The notes below the pieces were generated by a model. The model searched no databases. It was not told the origin of the DNA and was given only the letters and a program-made list of their open reading frames with translations. A program made the translations under genes and the position numbers. Positions 49,672-58,600 of a stretch of DNA of 64,000 bases are shown in pieces (the stretch's first letter is position 1; each line of letters opens with the position of its first letter). Source of the DNA: an uncultured Eubacteriales bacterium. GTDB lineage: Bacteria; Bacillota; Clostridia; Oscillospirales; UBA644. Location: the NCBI GenBank assembly GCA_900547165.1, contig URFZ01000002.1:62001-126000 (forward strand), given 5' to 3'.

Positions 49672-52545
49672 ATGAAAAAAATCGCCGCCGCGCTTCTTGC
49701 GCTTTTTTCCGTCGTTTCCTTGCTCGGCGGGTGTACGGTCGTTGTCAACGACGAACCGTGCGGGATAGAAAACGTCTATTTGCTGACGAACGCGGAAAAA
49801 TATGAAAAATACGCGCATATAGGTTCAACGCCCGAAACGGTGATGACGGCAGCCCTTGCAAAAAACGAGGGCGAGGGTATGCAGTTTGTGTATAAACCCG
49901 AAAAGGCGCAGACGAACGTCCGCGTTACCGTGTCCGATTTTGTTCTTGACGGAGGCACGGAAAAGATAGAAGACGTTACCGTATACTATCAGCATTATAT
50001 TTATTGCGCGGCGGCTTATACCGAATATAAGACGCTGCAAAGAGTGGGATATTATCCCGATATTCTCATTCCGATAAACGGCGACTGCTCCGACCTGAAC
50101 GGCATAGACGTTGAAGCAAATGCAAATCAGGGCTTCTGGGTAACCGTTTGGAGCGCAAAAGACCAGACGGCGGGTGTATACAGAGGTGAAGTGACTCTCG
50201 AAACCGACGATGGCGAAAAACGCGTTATTCCCGTTGAAATAACCGTTTGGGATTTCTCCGTACCCGAAGAACCGTCTTTCGATACGGCTTACAGCATTTA
50301 TTGGTTCGAAAGTTCTGTGTCGTATAAAGAAGCGTATGAATATGCGCTCCGCTACCGGCTGAACGGAAGTTTTACGCCGTCCGTGCGTTTTCAAGACTAT
50401 GACGCCGATACCATGGCGAAAAAGACCGCCGAATATCTTGCGGAACATCCCGGGGTTTCGTGCTTTATGCCGTCCGGATATACCGCCGAATACTTCAACG
50501 CGCTTGAAAAATACGGCATACTTGACAAATGCTTTACCTACTATTTTGACGAACCCGGCAATTATTATTCGATAAACAAGGAAATGTCGGAGACGTTTGC
50601 CTGGGCGCACTCGCTGAATCCGAACGTGAAGAATATGGTCACCACCGCTTCCCGAGACACGATAACCGATGTCGATATCTGGTGCGGAATATGGTCGAGC
50701 CACGATTGTGACGAGCCTACCGTCCGTGACAGGATTTCCGAGGGTTACGAAATGTGGTGGTACGGTTGCGTCGGTCCGAAATCACCGTATCCGACTTATC
50801 ATATCCAGGACGATCTGATGACATCCCGTCTTGTGCATTGGATGCAGAAAGACTGGGGCTTTACGGGTAACCTTTATTGGGTTGCCGATATGAACAAACG
50901 CTGTGAAATCGGTTACGGGAAGACCGAATACGGCAGCATGGACAGGGACATTTATACGCAGCCTTATGTTTTCCACAACTCCGAAACGGGCGACGACTGC
51001 GTTGGCGCGGCGGGAGACGGCTTCCTCTTCTGCTATGCGAAAGAGGGCGACGGCGTTGTCAACAGAAATATGATATTGCCCACTATACGCCTTGAATCCG
51101 TCCGCGACGGCAGCGAGGACTTTGAATATCTGACGCTGCTTGAAAAGAAGATGACCGCGCTGTTTGAAAAATGGGGAGTGACGGAAGTTACGGTCGATGA
51201 GTATATGGATACATATTACGACTCTCTGTACAATTCCATGGCGGATTTTGACCGTGACCCGAAATATATGATAAAGATGCGTGAACGCGTTGCTCACGAT
51301 ATTCTGAACGCCGAATGCGCGATAGACGTCGAAGCCGCGCCGACGTATGAAAACGTGAACAGAAGAACCGTTGCCGTCTACGCGGAAAACGGCTCCGACG
51401 TGGTTGTTGACGGAAAAACCGTTGCCGGAGAAAGCCGCGGCGCATATTCCGTTTATACGGCAACGTTTGATATGAACACGCTTGCGGACAGAACCGAAAT
51501 AACCGTTCTTGTAAACGGCAAAGAATACACACGCGTTCTGAAATCCGTTGAGGAATCGGAACTTATGGAGGAAGCAAGGCTTGCGGTTCAGGCTGATGCG
51601 GAAGAACTCGGGCTTTCCGTTTCTTCCAAAGATGTCCGAATAGCTTATGAAAACAATACCTTTGAGCCGAATGCTTTTCCCGAACTCGGAAGCCTTGACG
51701 CGCAGCTGTCGCAGAACGGCTCCGTTCTCTTCGCAAAACGGCTTATCTCCAAAAACCGCGAATACGGTGCGCAGACCGCAAAACGCATCGCTGCAGACAT
51801 AACAAACACTATCCCTCTTGCGGTAATGAACACGCCGACCGATCTTATCGGCTCTCCGACCTCGGAAACGTTGACGCTGTACGTTCCGAACGGTGCGGAG
51901 GTCAAAGTGAACGGCGAAAAAGCGACATTCGTCTCTTCGGAAGAAAAACACGATGTTTACGCGGCCGTTATTGACGTCGGCAATGATTCAAGACACTTTT
52001 ACGATGTTGAAGTGACGCTGAACGGAGTGACGCAAACATGGAAAAAAGTCGTTCTTCATCAAATTGTCGAAACGACGGAATTGCTTAACATAAATGCTTC
52101 CGATCTCGCCGCAAAACTTGCCGCGGTTTCGAGAAACAAAGACTCGATATATGAAGTTATCGAGTATAACGGCGCTCCCGCGATAAAATTCACCGTGGAC
52201 GGCACGCACGACCTTACCATCCCGTCCTCGGTTCTCCAAATCGCGAACCTGACCGATTATTCGGGGATTATTGTCGATGTTGTCGGCGTTTCCGAAAATA
52301 CCGCAGGATTTGATGTTACCGTGCAGGCAAGTATGGGCAGCAAAAAACTTGATTTCCCGATAATCGAAAAGGATTTTGACGGACTTCTTCCCGAGTCATT
52401 CGGCGGCAGTTTCAGAAGGAACAAGATAACGCGGTTGCTTTTCTCCGCGGGGTCGGATTCCATGTACGGTTATCCCGACGGCGGAACATATATTATCAAG
52501 GGCATTTATGCGATGAAAGATGTTGATGATATAGCAAAAAAATAA
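49672..52545 (+). CDS. GH123/DUF4091-like lipoprotein, copy A
   Basis: 957-residue surface lipoprotein. Signal KKIAAALLALFSVVSLLGGC with Cys about 22. Residues about 60-190 are a beta-sandwich; 195-500 look like a DUF4091 TIM barrel: VEITVWDFSVPEEPSFD, CFTYYFDEPGNYYS with adjacent Asp293-Glu294, VDIWCGIWSSHD, SEGYEMWWYGC, and RDGSEDFEYLTLLEKK. In GH123 N-acetylgalactosaminidases an adjacent Asp-Glu pair does substrate-assisted catalysis; that parallel is inference. The C-terminal half has repeated beta-modules with VYVPNGAEVKVNGE-like strands. GGAGG precedes the ATG. Copy B follows at 47 bases. Confidence 0.78.
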   Translation: MKKIAAALLALFSVVSLLGGCTVVVNDEPCGIENVYLLTNAEKYEKYAHIGSTPETVMTAALAKNEGEGMQFVYKPEKAQTNVRVTVSDFVLDGGTEKIEDVTVYYQHYIYCAAAYTEYKTLQRVGYYPDILIPINGDCSDLNGIDVEANANQGFWVTVWSAKDQTAGVYRGEVTLETDDGEKRVIPVEITVWDFSVPEEPSFDTAYSIYWFESSVSYKEAYEYALRYRLNGSFTPSVRFQDYDADTMAKKTAEYLAEHPGVSCFMPSGYTAEYFNALEKYGILDKCFTYYFDEPGNYYSINKEMSETFAWAHSLNPNVKNMVTTASRDTITDVDIWCGIWSSHDCDEPTVRDRISEGYEMWWYGCVGPKSPYPTYHIQDDLMTSRLVHWMQKDWGFTGNLYWVADMNKRCEIGYGKTEYGSMDRDIYTQPYVFHNSETGDDCVGAAGDGFLFCYAKEGDGVVNRNMILPTIRLESVRDGSEDFEYLTLLEKKMTALFEKWGVTEVTVDEYMDTYYDSLYNSMADFDRDPKYMIKMRERVAHDILNAECAIDVEAAPTYENVNRRTVAVYAENGSDVVVDGKTVAGESRGAYSVYTATFDMNTLADRTEITVLVNGKEYTRVLKSVEESELMEEARLAVQADAEELGLSVSSKDVRIAYENNTFEPNAFPELGSLDAQLSQNGSVLFAKRLISKNREYGAQTAKRIAADITNTIPLAVMNTPTDLIGSPTSETLTLYVPNGAEVKVNGEKATFVSSEEKHDVYAAVIDVGNDSRHFYDVEVTLNGVTQTWKKVVLHQIVETTELLNINASDLAAKLAAVSRNKDSIYEVIEYNGAPAIKFTVDGTHDLTIPSSVLQIANLTDYSGIIVDVVGVSENTAGFDVTVQASMGSKKLDFPIIEKDFDGLLPESFGGSFRRNKITRLLFSAGSDSMYGYPDGGTYIIKGIYAMKDVDDIAKK

Positions 52546-52592
52546 ATAAAATACAAAAATCGAGTTTGTCAGAGCGTGAAAAGGAGAATTTT

Positions 52593-55394
52593 ATGAAAAA
52601 AATCATTGCGGCAGCATTATTCGTTCTGCTCGTTGTTTCGCTTCTCGCGGGCTGCACGATTACGCGCTGTCCCGTTGAGTGCGGAATAGAGAACATCTAT
52701 TTGCTGACCAACACCGAAAAGTATCGGAAAGATGAGGAAATATCTCCCACTCCCGAAACAAAACTTACGGCAACTCTTGCCAAAAACGAGGGCGAGGGTA
52801 TGCAGTTTGTTTACAGACCCGACAACGCGAAGAAAAATGTTCGTGTTACCATATCCGACCTTGTGCTTGACGGCGGCACGGAGAAGATAGAAGGCGTAAC
52901 GCTGTATTATCAGTATTATCACTACATTTCGCAGGATTACGTCACGGGACGCGGCAAAGGCTGGTATCCCGACCTGCTTATTCCGATAAGCGGCGACTGT
53001 TCCGACCTGAACAAACTGGACATCGAAGAAAACACAAATCAGGGCTATTGGATAACCTTTTACAGCGACAAAAACCAGACTCCCGGACTTTACAAGGCGG
53101 AAGTGACCGTTGAGGCGGATGGCGACGAACCCATAAAGATACCCGTTGAAGTCACCGTTTGGGACTTTGCCGTTCCCGAAGAACACTCTTTCGACGCGCC
53201 TTACGGTGTCACAGGCGGTTCCGTTCCTTATGAAGAGACTTATGAATACCTGCTCCGTTACCGTATAAACGGATACAATATACCGACCGTCAGAGGCGGC
53301 GATTCCGATGAGGATGCCGCAAAGAAAACCGCTGAATATATAGAAACGCATCCCGGCGTTTCGTGTTTCAGAGCGGACAGATATACGAAAGGATATTTTG
53401 ACGCTCTCGAAAAATACGGTGTTCTTGACAAGTGCTTTACCTATCCTTATGACGAACCCGCCGACACCGTTGAGATGAATAAGAAAGTTTCCGACACTTT
53501 TGCAAGTTACCATGCGCTGAATCCGAACGTTAAGAATATGATAACCACGGCGTCCAGAGAAACGATGTTTGACGTCAACATCTGGTGCGGCGTTTGGTCT
53601 GCGGCGGACAGCGACGAACTGACCGTGCGCGACCGTATTTCCGAGGGCTATGAGATGTGGTGGTACGGCTGCCTTGTTCCCGTAAGATACTACCCGACTT
53701 ACCACATTCAGGACGACCTTATCTCCGCGCGTCTCGCGCATTGGATGACAAAAGACTGGGGCTTTACCGGCAACCTTTATTGGGGCGCGGACTGGTATTA
53801 CCGCATTGAAGCGAAAACAAACCGAGCCGACGGTATAAGAGATATTTACAATTATCCCGGAACTTGGCACAGTGATACGAAGGAGTATACCACTCCCGCA
53901 GGCGACGGATTCGTTGTTTGTTACGGAAGAGAGGGCGACGGCGTTGTCAACAGAAACATGATAATGCCCACTCTCCGTGCCGAGGCGATACGCGACGGCA
54001 GCGAAGATTTTGAGTATCTGACGCTTCTTGAAAAGAAGATAGGGGCTCTGTTTGAAAAATGGGGCGTGACCGATATAAGTCTCGACACTTATCTCGATAC
54101 ATATTTTGATTCTCTTTATATTTCTATGTCAAACATGTACCGTGATTCCGCCTTTACGCAGAGAATGCGTGAGCGTATCGCGCACGACATAATGCATGCC
54201 GAAAGCGCCGTAAGTGTTGAAGCCGCTCCGACATTCGAAAACCCGAACAGAAGAGCAGTTACGGTCTATGCCGAAAACGGTTCGAATGTTGTAATAGACG
54301 GCGAAAACATTCATGGCGAGAGCCGCGGCGACTATTCCGTTTATACAAGATATTTCGATATGAACAATATCGCCGACAGAACGGAAATAACAGTTACCGT
54401 GAACGGCGAAGAGTATACCCGTGTTCTCAAAACGCTTGAAGACATGGAACTTATGGAAGAATCCCGCGCCGCCGTTCAGGCAGCCGCGGAAGAACTCAAG
54501 CTTCCCATTGCTTCAAAGACTGTCCGCAAATTGTTTGAAAAAAACAGTTTCAAACCTTACGAGTATAATAACATGGGTTCGACTTCTCCGGTAGACGGCA
54601 CAGGTATTTCCGATAACAGGGAATATGCTCAGGAAGTATGGAAGTGTCTTGCTCTTGATATAAAGAATACAATTCCTCTCGCCGTTATGAACGAGGCAGG
54701 CGATCTTTTGGACGAACCGAAAGCGGAATATCTGACGCTTTACGTTCCGAACGGGGCGACCGTAAAAGTCGAGGGCAAAGATGCGACGTTTGTTGAACAG
54801 ACGGAAAACTATTCCGTTTACTCCGCAAAACTCGACACAACCGGCTACGCAAGATATTTTTACGATGTTGAAGTTACGCTGAACGGCGTTACCGAAACTT
54901 GGAGAAAGATAGTATTCAATCAGAGCGCGGAGATGTCCCCGCTTATCAATATGAGCGCGGAAGACCTTGCCGCAAAACTTGCCGCAGAGCCGAAAAACGC
55001 GGGCACGGACTTTGAAGTTATCGAATACGAGGGAGCACCCGCGATAAAAGTAACGATAAATGCGGAGCATTCGCTTTCAATTCCCAAATCGCTCATTCCG
55101 TCCCTGAATCTGAAACTTTACAAGAAAATCATTGCGGATATCGTCAATGTTTCAGACGATCATGGCGGCTTTGCCGTTTCGATAAGAGCATCCTTTGCTA
55201 CCCCCGTTACCGAAATTGAAATTCCGAGTAATGATTTTGACGGCTTTGCGATAGGCGGTATGCCTGCGGGACAGTTCGGAAAAGTGACCGCGGTTACGCT
55301 TCTTTACAGCACAAAATACCAAAAAGAGGTTACGCTCATCATTCGCGGTCTGTACGCGATGAAGAATCCCGACGACGCGGCACAGCAAAAGTAA
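52593..55394 (+). CDS. GH123/DUF4091-like lipoprotein, copy B
   Basis: 934-residue-class lipoprotein (933 codons) colinear with copy A over its whole length: signal KKIIAAALFVLLVVSLLAGC, CGIENIYLLTNTEKY, ENTNQGYWITFYSDKNQTPG, the Asp287-Glu288 pair in CFTYPYDEPAD, VNIWCGVWSAAD, SEGYEMWWYGC and RDGSEDFEYLTLLEKK. Both copies keep the putative catalytic pair, so neither looks dead. I chose ATG 52593 behind AAGGAG; a start nine codons earlier lacks one. The main differences are in the barrel's N-terminal loops (YRINGYNIPTVRGGDSDED versus YRLNGSFTPSVRFQDYDAD), where substrate contacts are expected. Terminator follows. Confidence 0.78.
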   Translation: MKKIIAAALFVLLVVSLLAGCTITRCPVECGIENIYLLTNTEKYRKDEEISPTPETKLTATLAKNEGEGMQFVYRPDNAKKNVRVTISDLVLDGGTEKIEGVTLYYQYYHYISQDYVTGRGKGWYPDLLIPISGDCSDLNKLDIEENTNQGYWITFYSDKNQTPGLYKAEVTVEADGDEPIKIPVEVTVWDFAVPEEHSFDAPYGVTGGSVPYEETYEYLLRYRINGYNIPTVRGGDSDEDAAKKTAEYIETHPGVSCFRADRYTKGYFDALEKYGVLDKCFTYPYDEPADTVEMNKKVSDTFASYHALNPNVKNMITTASRETMFDVNIWCGVWSAADSDELTVRDRISEGYEMWWYGCLVPVRYYPTYHIQDDLISARLAHWMTKDWGFTGNLYWGADWYYRIEAKTNRADGIRDIYNYPGTWHSDTKEYTTPAGDGFVVCYGREGDGVVNRNMIMPTLRAEAIRDGSEDFEYLTLLEKKIGALFEKWGVTDISLDTYLDTYFDSLYISMSNMYRDSAFTQRMRERIAHDIMHAESAVSVEAAPTFENPNRRAVTVYAENGSNVVIDGENIHGESRGDYSVYTRYFDMNNIADRTEITVTVNGEEYTRVLKTLEDMELMEESRAAVQAAAEELKLPIASKTVRKLFEKNSFKPYEYNNMGSTSPVDGTGISDNREYAQEVWKCLALDIKNTIPLAVMNEAGDLLDEPKAEYLTLYVPNGATVKVEGKDATFVEQTENYSVYSAKLDTTGYARYFYDVEVTLNGVTETWRKIVFNQSAEMSPLINMSAEDLAAKLAAEPKNAGTDFEVIEYEGAPAIKVTINAEHSLSIPKSLIPSLNLKLYKKIIADIVNVSDDHGGFAVSIRASFATPVTEIEIPSNDFDGFAIGGMPAGQFGKVTAVTLLYSTKYQKEVTLIIRGLYAMKNPDDAAQQK

Positions 55395-55423
55395 ATAAAA
55401 TAACGGCACAGTAAAAACTTATT

Positions 55424-55465
55424 CCTCTCCGTGTTTTTGAAGACACGGAGAGGATTTTCATTTTT
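55424..55465 (+). terminator. Terminator of the tandem lipoprotein operon
   Basis: CCTCTCCGTGT / ACACGGAGAGG, 11-bp stem followed by ATTTTCATTTTT. Confidence 0.92.
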
Positions 55466-55566
55466 AATTTGCGCCGAAAGGAAACGTATTCTTGCAAATT
55501 TTGTATAATATGCACATAAAACCGATTTTTCGAGGTTTTTCGATGTGAAAAATGCAGAAAAAAATA

Positions 55567-55595
55567 TTGACAGATTGTTACAGCTATGTTATAAT
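55567..55595 (+). promoter_or_regulatory. Promoter of the giant GH25 protein
   Basis: TTGACA (55567-55572), 17-base spacer, TATAAT (55590-55595), extended -10 TGT. Start codon 68 bases downstream. Confidence 0.9.
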
Positions 55596-55662
55596 ATGAA
55601 ACACGGAAAACCTATTGTTTTTTGCCTTTGCCGACATTCTCGGCAGAATAGGAGTTGTTCGC

Positions 55663-58600
55663 ATGAAGAAAGTGAAACGCATACTCAGCGTTCTTCTTAT
55701 CGTTGCGCTCACGGCGACATTCGTCGGTGCGTTTTCGATAGGCTCATCGGCGGTGACGCCGCTCGGATGTGTTATACAGAAGGACACCAAATGGAAGTCG
55801 TACTATTACGGCGGCGGAAACCTGTACGACACGGGCTGCGGCATTTTTTCGCTTGTCAACGCGGTCGGCTATCTTACGGGTATACGCATGAGCGTGACGG
55901 AGGTCGCGGCGTGGGCGCATGAAATAGGCGCATATAACGCGGGCTCTTCCGCAGGCGGTACGACGAGAGGATACCTTTATCCGAAAGTGCAGGCGCAATA
56001 CGGTTCGCGTTACGGTTTTACCGTTGATTGCGGCGGCAGCGGCGGCACGGGATATTGGAACGTTACGTCTTACAACACCACATTGCAGAACCACCTGGCA
56101 AACGGCGGCGTTGCGATAGGGCATGTTCCGGGGCACTTTATCGCGCTTGTCAATTATTCGGGCGGGAAATATCATGTTTACGAAAGTTATCCGTCTTCCA
56201 CAAGAGGCACTCAGAACGCAACAACGGGCAGCATTTGGCTGACGCCCGCACAGTTGAATTCCGGCTATGCGGGAATGAAACTTGACTGGTTCTGTCTGCT
56301 TTCATATACGGGCGGCGGCACGGAGAGCGGAGGTTCGTCGGAAAATCCCTCGACAAATCCCGGCGGCGGAGGAAATACGGCTTCGACCGCAACGCAGCCT
56401 TTCCGCACGTTCTATTACAATCTGAACGGAACGACAGATACGGCGGATTCATCGCTGAATGATTTCAATTCTTACGGCATGAGTTATCCGGGCGGCTTTA
56501 TAAACAGCCCGTCTTATGTCGGCGCTTACAGCACTCTTGCGTCGAATTGGAGCGCCGTTGCGGGCGAACTGACAAAGGACTGCACACTTACTTCACGGGG
56601 CACGGAATACAAAACATCGCTCCCCATAAGACTGTTTCTTGACGGACGCACTCTGACCGCGGTTTCGGGCGGGTATGCGTTCAATCAGGAAAAGGCAAAT
56701 ACGACAACGATAACGGGCAACACCTTCGCCGTAAGTTCGGAAGAGGGCACGGAAACTTTCGGCACAATAAACGGCAACGGCAACTGTGATACGGTTGCGC
56801 AGTCGGCGGGAACACTGAATTTCCGAAATCTTACGCTCAATTCTTCAAGTTCGAGCGGCAATAACAACGCGTTTTATCAGACGGCGGGTGACGCTACGTT
56901 CCGCGGCGTTACGGTCAGGGCTTCGGGTTCGGACTACGGCGCGGCGGTAGGTGTTAAAGGCAAACTTTCTTCCGTTGCAAATTCTTCGTTTATCTCAACA
57001 AGAACTTCTTCGAGCGGAACGGACGCTTCGTCGGGCATACATCTGCGCGGCGGTTCGATAGGCACTTGGACAAATTCGAACATAACGACTTCTTACGGCG
57101 AAGCTCTTTGGGTTGACGGCGGTTCGGTTTCGATAATCAACGGCGGAAACTTCACGGGCGGAACGAACGGCAACGGCATTTACATAAGCAACAACGGCAC
57201 CGTGGGCACGGTAATGAACGGCGTTTTTGCCTCGACCGGCGCAAACGCGGGCATTAACATAACCTCGGGCTCGACGCTGAACACGATAAGCGGCGGTACG
57301 ATAAAGGGTATAACGATATCCGGAACGCTCGGAACGATAACGGGCGGTACTTTCGATTTTTCGACGTACACAGCAAGCAATTACGGCACGATAAAAAATT
57401 ATATCGCTTCCGGCAAAGCGGCAAGGCTTGATTCGACCTCCGGCAGCGGAATATTCACAGTGGTTACTAACAGCGGGCTGACTTCGGGAACATATATGGC
57501 GGCGCCGAACGGAGTTGATTACACCACGGGAACGGCAACTATAAACGGTGTTTCGTATACGACTTATACCGTTTCGACGCAGACCGTTCCCGTCGAGAGT
57601 GTTTCTCTTGACAAAAACACGCTTTCACTTTCGGTCGGCGGAACAGGCACGCTTGTTGTTACCGTAAATCCGTCGAACGCAACGGATAAAACCATAACTT
57701 GGACCACTTCAAACGGAGGAGTTGCCACGGTTTATAACGGTGTCGTAACCGCAAACGGCGTCGGCACGGCTGTTCTTACGGCAACCGCGGGCGGCAAAAG
57801 CGCCTCCTGCACCGTAACGGTAACACAGGCGACCACGGCAACCGTAACGATAGACAAGGGCTATGCCGCAGTCAACAAGGGCGGAACGGTAACGCTGACC
57901 GCAACTTGCAGCGGCGGCGCGGTTTCGTGGGCGTCTTCGAACGCTTCGGTCGCAACCGTTTCGAACGGAGTTGTAACGGGCGTGGCGAAAGGCGAAGCCA
58001 CCATAACCGCTTCCTGCGGCTCGGTTTCCGTCAGCGCAACTGTACGCGTTACGGATTATACGTCTCCCGCATGGGGCGTCGATGTTTCGCACCATCAGGG
58101 TACGATAGACTGGGCAAAACTCAAACAGAGCGGCGTCGATTTTGCAATAATCAGGCTCGGTCTCGGCGTGACCGACTCCTCTGGAACGCTGACTTACGAC
58201 CGTCAATGGGCGGCAAATATCGCGGGCGCGAGAGCGGCGGGTATAGATATAGGCGTTTATCTTTACGCTTACGCGACAACGACTTCCGCGGCTCTTCGCG
58301 AGGCTCAACTTGTCGTTGAAGAACTTAACAAGTACCCGGGTTATTTTACATATCCTGTTTGGTACGACTTTGAAAACGACAATGCCAAATCGACTTCCCG
58401 CAAGAGTGCGAATGCCGAGGTTATAAAGACTTTCTGCGATTACGTCGGCAATGCGGGCTATTACACGGGAATTTATACATACACTTCGTTCTTTACGAGT
58501 TATATCGACGATTCGCAGCTTACTTCCTATGACCATTGGGTTGCGCAGTACGGCGCAAACGACGGCGAACCGCATTCCGTTTCATATACGGGCGCTTACG

